64,000 nt of DNA from Bradyrhizobium sp. 195 (lineage in GTDB: Bacteria; Pseudomonadota; Alphaproteobacteria; Rhizobiales; Xanthobacteraceae). Numbering within the stretch: position 1 is the stretch's first letter; every line of letters starts with the position of its first letter. The notes under the pieces are model-generated. The model ran no database searches, had not been told where the DNA came from, and worked only from the letters and a program-made list of their open reading frames with translations. The stretch lies in NCBI RefSeq assembly GCF_023101665.1, contig NZ_CP082161.1, positions 2,976,001 to 3,040,000 of the forward strand, given 5' to 3'. Below, one piece after another: positions 1 through 7,608 of this stretch. A program made the position numbers and the translations under genes.

Positions 1-520
1 ACTCGGCCTTGTCATTGTGCTGCCCGCAGCCCTCTCGTTGGTGCTCGGCGTGTCCTGGAAGGTTGAATGGCCGGAGCTGCGCGGCTTCAATTTCGTTGGC
101 GGGCTGACGCTCGCTCCGGAATATTTCGCGCTGCTGATTGCGCTCGTGACTTACACCTCGGCGTTCATCGCCGAGATCGTGCGCAGCGGCATCCAGTCCG
201 TACCGCGCGGGCAGTGGGACGCCGCCAATGCGCTTGGTCTCCGCCGCAGCTTCATGCTGCGGCAGATCATCCTGCCGCAGGCGCTGCGCGTCATCGTGCC
301 GCCGATGACGAGCCAGTATCTCAACCTGACCAAGAATTCCTCGCTCGCGGTGGCAATCGGCTACCAGGACGTTGTCTCGATCGCCAACACCACGCTGAAC
401 CAGACCGGCCAGGCGATCGAAGCCATCGCGCTGATCATGGCCGTGTTCCTGACCATCAGTCTTTCCATCAGCTTCTTTATGAACTGGTACAATGCGCGCA
501 TCGCGCTGGTGGAGCGCTGA
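1..520 (+). CDS. aapQ: Amino-acid ABC transporter permease AapQ, 3' part only
   Basis: The gene enters from the left edge in an open frame beginning at base 2; about 172 C-terminal residues are visible. They form hydrophobic segments and carry the EAA-type cytoplasmic loop (SVPRGQWDAANALGLRRSF) that in polar amino-acid permeases contacts the ATPase. The stop is followed after 2 bases by the next permease, which has a closely similar loop, the usual aapQ-aapM arrangement for general L-amino-acid uptake across the inner membrane. The GTG at 17 is an internal codon, not the start. The transporter class is secure; the exact substrate is inferred from family and gene pair. Confidence 0.85.
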   Translation, partial: LGLVIVLPAALSLVLGVSWKVEWPELRGFNFVGGLTLAPEYFALLIALVTYTSAFIAEIVRSGIQSVPRGQWDAANALGLRRSFMLRQIILPQALRVIVPPMTSQYLNLTKNSSLAVAIGYQDVVSIANTTLNQTGQAIEAIALIMAVFLTISLSISFFMNWYNARIALVER

Positions 521-522
521 TC

Positions 523-1629
523 ATGACTGTGATCGCCGACATCCCCGATGCACCCCGCGCAGCCCGCCGACCGCAAGCCGGCAATCCGGCGCTGCGCTGG
601 CTCCGCGCCAATTTGTTCTCGTCGATCCCGAACGGCATCCTCACGATCGTGCTGCTGGCAGTGGTCGCCAAGGGTATCTTCAGCTTCGTTCAGTGGGGCA
701 TCGCCAATGCCGTCTGGCTGACGCCGGCGAACGACTCAGCCGCCTGCCGCGCAGTGCGAGGCGTCGGGGCCTGCTGGGCGATCATCCCGGAAAAATACCG
801 TTTCATCCTGTTCGGCACCTATCCGTTCGACGAGCAGTGGCGGCCGGCTCTGTCGGTGCTGCTGTTCATCGCGCTGTTCTATCTCTCTACCCGCCGCGCG
901 CTGTGGCGGCGCGAGCTGGTCCTTGTCTGGATCGGTGCGCTCGCGCTGATCAGCGTGCTGATGTGGGGCGGGGTGCTCGGGCTCTCCTTCGTCTCGCAGG
1001 ACCGCTGGGGTGGCCTACCGGTGACGCTGATCCTGGCGACGTTCGGGCTGGCGTTCGGTTTTCCGCTCGGCATCCTCGTCGCGCTCGGCCGACGCTCGAA
1101 GCTGCCGGCGATCCGCTCGCTCAGCGTGCTCTATGTCGAGCTGATCCGCGGCGTGCCGCTGGTGAGCCTGTTGTTCATGGCGAGCGTGATGTTCCCACTG
1201 TTCATGCCGGCTGGATTCAACATCGACAAGCTCTTGCGTGCGCAGATCGCGATCATCCTGTTCGCGGGCGCCTACCTTGCCGAAGTCATCCGCGGTGGCC
1301 TTCAGGCCGTGCCCCGCGGGCAGTACGAGGCGGCCGATGCGCTCGGGCTGTCCTATTGGCGCAAGCACCGGCTGATCGTGCTGCCGCAGGCGATCCGCCA
1401 TGTCATCCCGCCGCTGGTCAATACCTTCATCGCCTTCTTCAAGGACACCAGCCTTGTGTTGATCATCGGCATCTTCAACCTGCTGACGACGGCGAAGACC
1501 GCGATCATTGATCCCGCGTGGCAACAGTTCTCGGTCGAGGTCTACATTTTCGTCGCCGCGATCTATTTCGTATTCTGCTTCGCGATGTCGCGCTATAGCC
1601 GCAGCCTGGAAGCGACGAGCGGAAGGTGA
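523..1629 (+). CDS. aapM: Amino-acid ABC transporter permease AapM
   Basis: This is a 368-residue inner-membrane permease, the second membrane subunit of a general amino-acid importer. The ATG at 523 lies 2 bases after the aapQ stop; longer in-frame readings run back through aapQ and are artefacts. After a hydrophilic N-terminus of about 40 residues come membrane segments. A Cys-containing loop before GACWA (about residues 70-90) is typical of AapM. The EAA loop AVPRGQYEAADALGL lies near residues 260-275. The family normally continues with the ATPase aapP, but here a repeat element and a convergent amidase gene follow, so the ATPase is not in its expected place. Confidence 0.88.
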   Translation: MTVIADIPDAPRAARRPQAGNPALRWLRANLFSSIPNGILTIVLLAVVAKGIFSFVQWGIANAVWLTPANDSAACRAVRGVGACWAIIPEKYRFILFGTYPFDEQWRPALSVLLFIALFYLSTRRALWRRELVLVWIGALALISVLMWGGVLGLSFVSQDRWGGLPVTLILATFGLAFGFPLGILVALGRRSKLPAIRSLSVLYVELIRGVPLVSLLFMASVMFPLFMPAGFNIDKLLRAQIAIILFAGAYLAEVIRGGLQAVPRGQYEAADALGLSYWRKHRLIVLPQAIRHVIPPLVNTFIAFFKDTSLVLIIGIFNLLTTAKTAIIDPAWQQFSVEVYIFVAAIYFVFCFAMSRYSRSLEATSGR

Positions 1630-1633
1630 TCTT

Positions 1634-1783
1634 CCTTCTCCCCTTGTGGGAGAAGGTGGCGCGAAGCGCCGGATGAGGGGTTGCTTCAGCGAACTCCCAC
1701 GATGAGATTTCAGCGCGGAGAGATACCTCTCACCCGTCTCGCCGCTATGCGGCGAGCCACCCTCTCCCACAAGGGGAGAGGGG
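1634..1783. repeat. Intergenic palindromic repeat, family A copy 1
   Basis: The outer arms are inverted copies (CCTTCTCCCCTTGTGGGAGA at the left, a version of its complement at the right). Inner arms contain small GCGAAGCGC and CGCCGCTATGCGGCG palindromes. The same arrangement returns at 5359 and 62079. It lies between the ends of convergent aapM and the amidase gene, where a folded transcript could protect or terminate both messages. Confidence 0.85.
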
Positions 1784-1808
1784 TACCGCGCTAGCATTAT
1801 GGATCCCG

Positions 1809-3227
1809 CTACTTCTTCGCCTTCGGATCGATCGGCGTCGTGCCGCGCAGGCCCAAAATATCCTCCAGCACCTTCGCGCCCGCGAGTACGTCGGCGTCGC
1901 TTCGCGGCGCTCCGACCACCTGCACGCCGACCGGCAGACCCGACGCCGTGAAGCCGCACGGCAGCGACAGCGAGGGGCAGCAGGCCAGCGTGATGGCGTA
2001 GACGATGCCGAGCCATTCGACGTAATTGTCGAACCTCTTGCCGGCGCATTCGGCGACATAGCGGTGCTCGATCGGGAAGGGCGGCACGATCGTGGTGGGG
2101 GTCAGCAAGAGATCGTAGGTCTTGAAGAACTCGACGGCCCGCGCGGTCATGCCGACGCGCTGGGCCTCGGCGCGCTCGAGCCGCTCCACCGTGAGCTTGA
2201 GGCCTTCCTCGATGTTCCAGATCACCTCGGGCTTGAGCAGGTCGCGTTTGGTCCGGAGAAGTTGCGCTTTGCTGATCGCGAAGTCGAAGGCACGCAGCAC
2301 GTGGAAGCATTCATGCGCCTCGCGCCAGTCCGGATGCGCCTCCTCGACGATGGCGCCCGCCTCGGCAAAGCGTTCAGCTGCCTTGCGGGTGATCGCCTTC
2401 ACCTCGGGATCGACAGGCGTAATGCCGAGATCGGGCGAATAGGCGATGCGCTTCGGCTTCCTGCCCGACTGTGCCGCCGACAGGAACGAGATCACGGGCG
2501 CCGGCAGCGACAGTGGATCGGCGGCATAGTCGCCGCTCATGGCATCGAGCAGCAGCGCGAGATCCTCGACATTGCGCGCCATCGGGCCCTGTACGCCGAG
2601 ATTGCGATCTATGCCCGCTTTCGGCGTATGCGCAACGCGGCCGATGCTCGGCCGCATGCCGACGATGCCGCAGAAAGCCGCCGGGCTGCGCAAGCTGCCG
2701 CCCATGTCGGAGCCCTGCGCGAGCCAGGCCATGCCGGTGGCGAGCGCCACTGCCGCGCCGCCGGAGGAGCCTGCCGCGGATTTCGAAATATCCCAGGGGT
2801 TGAGCGTCGCGCCGAACACCTCGTTGAAGGTGTTGGCGCCGGCGCCGAATTCCGGCGTGTTGGATTTCGCGTAGACCACCGCGCCATTGGCTTCGAGATT
2901 CTCGACCATGAGGTCGGACTTGGCAGGGATATTGTCCTTGAAGATCGGCGAGCCCTGGGTGTTCAGCACGCCCGCAACGTCGGTCAGATCCTTGATCGGC
3001 ACCGGCAGGCCCGCGAGCAGCCCCCTCGCGCCGGCGGGTTTCCGCATCAGCGCCTTGGCGCTGTCCCGCGCGCGATCGAAGCACAGTATCGGCAGTGCAT
3101 TGACCTTGCCGTCGACCTCACTGATGCGCTGCTCTACCGTATCCAGCAGTTCGAGCGGCGAGACGTCGCCGGAGCGCAGCTTGTCGACGACGGCGCATGC
3201 GGTTTCGCGGATCAGCTCTTGAGACAA
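1809..3227 (-). CDS. Amidase signature family amidohydrolase
   Basis: This 472-residue enzyme hydrolyses an amide bond; its substrate cannot be read from sequence. The amidase-signature catalytic set is visible: Lys in PIKDLTDV (about residue 78), the cis-Ser in AAGSSGGAA (about 153) and the nucleophilic Ser in GSDMGGSLRSPA (about 177). I chose the TTG at 3227 because AGGAG lies just upstream on the coding strand; the frame stays open to 3278, but those codons lie in repeat C1. It may be co-transcribed with the SDR gene upstream, separated by that repeat. Glutaminyl-tRNA amidotransferase subunit A is less likely because no gatB or gatC neighbours are present. Confidence 0.85.
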   Translation of the reverse strand: MSQELIRETACAVVDKLRSGDVSPLELLDTVEQRISEVDGKVNALPILCFDRARDSAKALMRKPAGARGLLAGLPVPIKDLTDVAGVLNTQGSPIFKDNIPAKSDLMVENLEANGAVVYAKSNTPEFGAGANTFNEVFGATLNPWDISKSAAGSSGGAAVALATGMAWLAQGSDMGGSLRSPAAFCGIVGMRPSIGRVAHTPKAGIDRNLGVQGPMARNVEDLALLLDAMSGDYAADPLSLPAPVISFLSAAQSGRKPKRIAYSPDLGITPVDPEVKAITRKAAERFAEAGAIVEEAHPDWREAHECFHVLRAFDFAISKAQLLRTKRDLLKPEVIWNIEEGLKLTVERLERAEAQRVGMTARAVEFFKTYDLLLTPTTIVPPFPIEHRYVAECAGKRFDNYVEWLGIVYAITLACCPSLSLPCGFTASGLPVGVQVVGAPRSDADVLAGAKVLEDILGLRGTTPIDPKAKK

Positions 3228-3253
3228 CGATTTTTCTCCTGTGCTTACTGTGT

Positions 3254-3336
3254 CGTCATTGCGAGCGCAGCGAAGCAATCCGGACTATTGCCCGCTGATA
3301 CATTCCTGGACTGCTTCACTGCGCTCGCAATGACGG
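3254..3336. repeat. Intergenic palindromic repeat, family C copy 1
   Basis: Left arm CGTCATTGCGAGCGCAGCGA and right arm CTGCGCTCGCAATGACGG are inverted copies around a variable centre. Copies recur at 12133 and 60524. It separates the SDR gene from the amidase gene downstream of it on the same strand. Confidence 0.85.
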
Positions 3337-3341
3337 ATAAA

Positions 3342-4118
3342 CTAACCCCACCCGGCGCTGATGCCGCCGTCCACCGTATAGATCACGCCCGACGTATACC
3401 CGGCGCGATCCGACGCCAGGAACGCCATGAGATCCCCGATCTCACGCGCATGCGCAGGGCGGCCGAGCGGCAGGCTCTTCTGGAATTCCTTGTAGCGGCT
3501 CTCGTCGCCGAACTGGTGCTTGGCCCTCGTCTTCAGCAGTGTGACGTGGCGGTCCGTGCCGACAGGACCGGGATTGATGCCGACCACGCGGATGTTGTCG
3601 GCAAGACTCTTGCCGCCGAGCGCGCGGGTAAAGGCCATCAGCGCGGCATTGCCGGCACTGCCGCAGATGTAGTTGGCGTCGAACTTTTCGCCGGCAGCCC
3701 CGATGTCGTTGACGATGACGCCGCCGCCTCTAGCTTTCATCTGCGCGTAGATCTGCCGTGTGAGGTTGATGTAGCCGAATACTTTCAATTCCCAGGCGTG
3801 GCGCCAGGTCGTCTCGTCGATCTTGTCGATCGAACCGCCGGGGATGTCGCCGGCATTGTTGACGAGCACGTCGATGTCGGCGGCTTCGCTGGCGAGCCGC
3901 GCCACGTCCTCCGCCTTGCGCAGGTCGACGATGCTCGTTGCGGCGTCGATCTGGTGTGCGGAACGCAATCGGTCGGCCAGCGCCTTGAGCTGGTCGCCGC
4001 TGCGGGCGGCGAGCAGGAGGTGCGCGCCTTCCTCGGCAAACGCCTCGGCGGCGGCAGCGCCAATGCCCTTTGACGCGCCCGTGATCAGGACACGCTTGCC
4101 ACTCAGATGCAAATCCAT
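3342..4118 (-). CDS. Short-chain dehydrogenase/reductase-fold protein with atypical active site
   Basis: The 258-residue protein has the Rossmann signature GASKGIG near residue 13, the NNAG motif near 85 and the C-terminal GxxYTSGVIYTVDGG segment of classical SDRs. Where the family usually has Ser and YxxxK, this protein reads IVNDIGAAGE and then Y150-I-C-G-S154, so both the catalytic Ser and the Lys appear to be replaced. Coenzyme binding looks intact; ordinary hydride transfer is doubtful, or uses other residues. I believe a subfamily with this ICGSAGN segment exists elsewhere, so this is unlikely to be a sequencing error. The substrate is unknown. The gene is divergent from the tartrate-dehydrogenase-like gene. 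Confidence 0.82.
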   Translation of the reverse strand: MDLHLSGKRVLITGASKGIGAAAAEAFAEEGAHLLLAARSGDQLKALADRLRSAHQIDAATSIVDLRKAEDVARLASEAADIDVLVNNAGDIPGGSIDKIDETTWRHAWELKVFGYINLTRQIYAQMKARGGGVIVNDIGAAGEKFDANYICGSAGNAALMAFTRALGGKSLADNIRVVGINPGPVGTDRHVTLLKTRAKHQFGDESRYKEFQKSLPLGRPAHAREIGDLMAFLASDRAGYTSGVIYTVDGGISAGWG

Positions 4119-4182
4119 GAGGGGTACTCGCAGGATAGGAACAGGATAAAATCAGTAGGCGCTTGGCCGCGCCATGGTCAAC

Positions 4183-4230
4183 ATTGCAGTGCAGCGTTGC
4201 ACTGCCGACGCGTTTGGTCCATTGCAGTGC
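4183..4230. promoter_or_regulatory. Candidate operator between SDR gene and ttuC-like gene
   Basis: A perfect inverted repeat, GCAGTGCA (4186-4193), four bases, then TGCACTGC (4198-4205), lies between the divergent genes. The word ATTGCAGTGC occurs twice in direct orientation (4183-4192 and 4221-4230), 38 bases apart, each preceded by GGTC. This looks like a binding site for a dimeric regulator. No regulator gene is adjacent, so its identity is open. Confidence 0.5.
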
Positions 4231-4273
4231 GGTCAAAAGGCGGCGGCTGCCGGACCAACCAAGGACGTTCTCG

Positions 4274-5347
4274 ATGAGCAAGAAACAATACCGGATCGCA
4301 GTCATTCCCGGCGACGGCATCGGCAAGGAAGTGATGCCCGAAGGCCTGCGCGTTCTGGAGGCTGCGGCGAAGAAGCACGGGGTCGCCGTGCATTTCGACC
4401 ATTTCGACTTCTCGTCCTGGGACTATTACGAGAAGCACGGCCAGATGATGCCGGACGATTGGAAGGACAAAATCGGCAAGCACGATGCGATCTATTTCGG
4501 CGCGGTCGGCTGGCCGGCCAAGATTCCGGACCACGTCTCGCTGTGGGGCTCGCTGATCAAGTTTCGCCGCGAGTTCGACCAATATGTGAACCTGCGCCCG
4601 GTGCGACTGATGCCCGGCGTGCCGTCGCCGCTGGCGGGCCGCAAGCCTGGCGATATCGATTTCTGGGTGGTGCGCGAGAACACGGAAGGCGAATATTCCT
4701 CCGTCGGCGGCCGCATGTTCCCGGACACCGACCGCGAGTTCGTGACGCAGCAGACCGTGATGACCCGCACCGGCGTCGATCGCATCCTGAAGTTCGCCTT
4801 CGAGCTCGCGCAGTCGCGGCCGAAAAAGCACCTGACTTCAGCGACCAAGTCGAACGGCATCTCCATCACCATGCCCTATTGGGACGAGCGCGTGGAGGCG
4901 ATGGCCAAGAAGTTTCCGGGCGTGAAGTGGGACAAGTACCACATCGATATTTTGACGGCGAACTTCGTGCTGCATCCGGACTGGTTCGACGTCGTGGTCG
5001 GCTCGAATCTGTTCGGCGACATCCTCTCCGATCTCGGCCCGGCCTGCACCGGCACCATCGGCATCGCGCCGTCTGGCAATATCAACCCCGAGGGCGATTT
5101 CCCCTCGGTGTTCGAGCCGGTGCACGGCTCGGCGCCCGATATCGCAGGCCAGGGTATCGCTAACCCGATCGGCGCGATCTGGTCAGGGGCGATGATGCTC
5201 GAGCATCTCGGCGAGAAGGAAGCCGGCAAGTCGATTGTCGATGCGATCGAGCGCACGCTCGCCGAACGCACGCTGCGCACCAAGGACCTCGGCGGCAACG
5301 CGGATACGACAGCGTGCGGCAAGGCGGTCGCGGATATGGTGGATTGA
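4274..5347 (+). CDS. ttuC: Tartrate dehydrogenase / D-malate-type beta-decarboxylating dehydrogenase (TtuC family)
   Basis: A 357-residue member of the isocitrate/isopropylmalate dehydrogenase family; TtuC/DmlA enzymes oxidise tartrate or D-malate with NAD and may decarboxylate the product. Visible features are the N-terminal IPGDGIGKEV, the substrate loop WVVRENTEGEYSSVGGR (about residues 133-149), SNLFGDILSDL with the metal-binding Asp residues, and the cofactor loop PVHGSAPDIAGQGIANP. The W-containing GAVGWP motif and ENTEGEYS favour the tartrate/malate branch over LeuB. ATG at 4274 is chosen over an in-frame extension to 4163 that runs through the operator. Exact substrate is inferred. 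Confidence 0.85.
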   Translation: MSKKQYRIAVIPGDGIGKEVMPEGLRVLEAAAKKHGVAVHFDHFDFSSWDYYEKHGQMMPDDWKDKIGKHDAIYFGAVGWPAKIPDHVSLWGSLIKFRREFDQYVNLRPVRLMPGVPSPLAGRKPGDIDFWVVRENTEGEYSSVGGRMFPDTDREFVTQQTVMTRTGVDRILKFAFELAQSRPKKHLTSATKSNGISITMPYWDERVEAMAKKFPGVKWDKYHIDILTANFVLHPDWFDVVVGSNLFGDILSDLGPACTGTIGIAPSGNINPEGDFPSVFEPVHGSAPDIAGQGIANPIGAIWSGAMMLEHLGEKEAGKSIVDAIERTLAERTLRTKDLGGNADTTACGKAVADMVD

Positions 5348-5358
5348 GGTGCTACTTT

Positions 5359-5518
5359 CCCTCTCCCCTTGTGGGAGAGGGTGGCTCGCCGCGTAGCGGC
5401 GAGACGGGTGAGGGGTCTGTCTCCGCGGAGACAGGCGTCTATCAGTTGCACGATTGCTCGCGGATAGAACCCCTCATCCGGCGCTTCGCGCCACCTTCTC
5501 CCACAAGGGGAGAAGGGA
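5359..5518. repeat. Intergenic palindromic repeat, family A copy 2
   Basis: It has the same outer arms as the copy at 1634, in inverted orientation, and fills the junction between convergent ttuC and the next leftward gene. It begins 12 bases after the ttuC stop and ends about 20 bases before the neighbouring stop. Confidence 0.85.
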
Positions 5519-5540
5519 AGGGAACGTGCTCCCGCGCCGT

Positions 5541-6614
5541 TCAGCCCGCGATCTTCTCGATTGCTGCCTGATCCAGCCCGAACTTCTTCCCGGCCTCCAG
5601 GATCTCCTGCCACGTGGTCGGATCGACCGGAATGCCTTCGGCGAGGCGCTTCTTCCTGGTTTCGCGTTCGGGGTCGCCCGCGATCTTGACCTTGTCGATG
5701 CCGGCTGCGGGCGGCGAGCCGGTGTGCCAGGCGACGAAGCTCTCGGCCTCGCGCGCGAGGTTTTCGCCGGTGCCGAGCTTGCTCGGGTCGATGACAATCG
5801 AGAGCATACCGTTGAGGACGTTGTACTTGCCGTCGGACGGGCCCTTGACCACCTGCCCGCCGGAGAGCGCGCCGCCGAGGATTTCGCACACCAGCGCGAG
5901 CCCCGAACCCTTGTGCTCGCCGAACGGCAGGATGGCGCCGTACGGCGGGATCACGGTATAGCGCGGATTGACCGTGGGCCTGCCTTCATCGTCGATGATG
6001 GTGCCGCCCTCAAGCTCGACGCCCTTGTTGTGGGCAACGCGGGTCTTGCCCTGCGCGATCTTGCTGGTGGCGAAGTCGAGCACGATCGGGTCCTTGCCCC
6101 TGCGCGGAATGCCGACGCAGAACGGGTTGGTGCCGTGGCGCGCATCGCTGCCGCCCCAGGGCGCCACGATCGGCCGTGAGATCACGTTGACGAAGTGGAT
6201 CGAGACGAGGCCGTGGTCGATGCACTGCTCGGCCCAATGGCCGATGCGGCCGATATGGTGCGAGTTGGAAAGACCGACGAGGCACACGCCGTTTTGCTTG
6301 GCGCGCTCGGCCGCGAGCTCCATCGCTTCATGGCCGATCACCTGGCCGTAGCCGGTGAGGCCGTCGAGGGTGAGAAGCGGCCCGGTGTCGAGCACGATCT
6401 TGACGTGCTGGTTTACGGCGAGGCCGCCGTTGGTGACGCTCTGGACATAGCGCGGGATCATGCCGACGCCGTGGGAGTCGTGGCCTTTGAGATTGGCCTC
6501 GACGAGATTGGTGGACACGAGCTCGGCCTCGCGGTCCGAGGAGCCGCCGGCCTTGACGATGGCGCGGATGGCGTTGGTGAGCGGCTCTGCCTTGATGGTG
6601 CGATAGTCGGCCAT
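5541..6614 (-). CDS. Malate/L-lactate dehydrogenase family oxidoreductase (Ldh2 / HcxB type)
   Basis: A 357-residue NAD(P)-dependent 2-hydroxyacid dehydrogenase of the family that includes sulfolactate, ureidoglycolate and hydroxycarboxylate dehydrogenases. It carries the hallmark GHDSHGVGMIPRY (about residues 44-56), SNSHHIGRIGHW (about 117-128) and the cofactor region FATSKIAQGK. It is the last gene of a leftward set with a D-2-hydroxyacid dehydrogenase, an M20 hydrolase and a LysR regulator, which suggests oxidation of a hydroxyacid released or made by its neighbours. A small repeat separates it from the upstream gene. Substrate is not determinable. Confidence 0.85.
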   Translation of the reverse strand: MADYRTIKAEPLTNAIRAIVKAGGSSDREAELVSTNLVEANLKGHDSHGVGMIPRYVQSVTNGGLAVNQHVKIVLDTGPLLTLDGLTGYGQVIGHEAMELAAERAKQNGVCLVGLSNSHHIGRIGHWAEQCIDHGLVSIHFVNVISRPIVAPWGGSDARHGTNPFCVGIPRRGKDPIVLDFATSKIAQGKTRVAHNKGVELEGGTIIDDEGRPTVNPRYTVIPPYGAILPFGEHKGSGLALVCEILGGALSGGQVVKGPSDGKYNVLNGMLSIVIDPSKLGTGENLAREAESFVAWHTGSPPAAGIDKVKIAGDPERETRKKRLAEGIPVDPTTWQEILEAGKKFGLDQAAIEKIAG

Positions 6615-6651
6615 TGTTGTTGCTCTTGTCCCTTCACGATTTGGCGGGAAG

Positions 6652-6689
6652 CGTAGGGTGGGTTAGGCGAAGCCGTAACCCACTCTACG
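6652..6689. repeat. Short inverted repeat (family K) supplying a stop codon
   Basis: CGTAGGGTGGGTTAGGCGAA and GCCGTAACCCACTCTACG form a short hairpin-capable element. Its right end (CTACG on the plus strand) supplies the TAG stop of the leftward dehydrogenase gene ending at 6685. Confidence 0.7.
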
Positions 6690-7596
6690 ATTTCACGATC
6701 CGGCGGCAGTGAACCCATGCCGCTTCGATCAGGTTCTCGCTCGCTTCCGGCGTGCGGAACGCCGAATGCGCCGACAGAGTCACGTTCGGGATCTTCGTCA
6801 GCGGATGATCGCCGGGCAAGGGCTCGGTGTTGAACACGTCGAGACCGGCATGGCGGATATGGCCCGACTTCAGCGCATCGATCATCGCCGCTTCGTCGAC
6901 GATCGCGGCACGGGCGGTGTTGACGAGGATGACACCGCGCTTCATCGCAAATATCTTCTCGCGCGTGATCATGCCGCGCGTCTCGTCGTTGAGCAGCAGA
7001 TGCAGCGAAACGACGTCGCTTCTGGCCAGCACCGTATCGAGATCGGTGAACTCCACGCTCGCGTGGCTCTTCGGCGAGCGGTTCCAGGCGATCACCTTCA
7101 TGCCGCTGCCCGATGCGATGCGCGCAACCTCGGCGGCGATGCCGCCGAACCCGATCAGGCCGAGCGTCTTGCCGGTGAGCTGCATGCCGTCCTCACGCAG
7201 CCAGTTGCCGCCGCGCATCTCGCGATCCATCATCGCGATGACACGAGCCGAGGCCCACATCAACGCGATCGCGGATTCGGCGACCGCAGTGTCGCCGTAA
7301 CCCTTGATCAGATGCACGGAGATGCCGAGTTCGCTGAGCTCCTCCGGATTCATGTAGCTGCGCGCGCCGGTGCCGAGGAATACGACGTGCTTCAGCCCGG
7401 TGCACTTCTTTGCCACGTCGGTCGGCAGGGCGGTGTGGTCGACGATCGCGATCTCGGCCCCATCGAGGATCTCGGGATATTGCTCGGGCTTGATATCGGG
7501 ATTCCTGTGGATCCGCACCTTGGGATCATCAGGCTGCTCCAGCCGCTCCATGATCACGGCCAAGGTTTCGTTGGCGTCGACGAATACTCCGCGCAT
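6685..7596 (-). CDS. D-2-hydroxyacid dehydrogenase (NAD-dependent)
   Basis: 303 residues of the formate/glycerate dehydrogenase fold, oxidising a 2-hydroxyacid or reducing a 2-oxoacid. Seen are the NAD-binding GKTLGLIGFGGIA (about residues 142-154), the catalytic Arg region VNTARAAIVDE, Glu in LDVFNTEPLPGD and the catalytic His in SAHSAFRTPEA, so it looks complete. It lies 12 bases downstream of the M20 hydrolase gene, indicating co-transcription. Its stop codon is part of a repeat element. Substrate is unknown; phosphoglycerate dehydrogenase is unlikely given the short length and context. Confidence 0.85.
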   Translation of the reverse strand: MRGVFVDANETLAVIMERLEQPDDPKVRIHRNPDIKPEQYPEILDGAEIAIVDHTALPTDVAKKCTGLKHVVFLGTGARSYMNPEELSELGISVHLIKGYGDTAVAESAIALMWASARVIAMMDREMRGGNWLREDGMQLTGKTLGLIGFGGIAAEVARIASGSGMKVIAWNRSPKSHASVEFTDLDTVLARSDVVSLHLLLNDETRGMITREKIFAMKRGVILVNTARAAIVDEAAMIDALKSGHIRHAGLDVFNTEPLPGDHPLTKIPNVTLSAHSAFRTPEASENLIEAAWVHCRRIVKS

Positions 7597-7608
7597 GGCT
7601 CTCTCCGG

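Noticed and set aside
1634..1783. CRISPR-like or IS-like element
   Set aside because: Only one inverted-repeat unit without regular spacers or a transposase; better explained as a palindromic intergenic repeat.
2064..4073. Long plus-strand frame of 669 residues
   Set aside because: It is opposite the amidase and SDR genes, crosses a repeat element, and shows no domain; a shadow frame.
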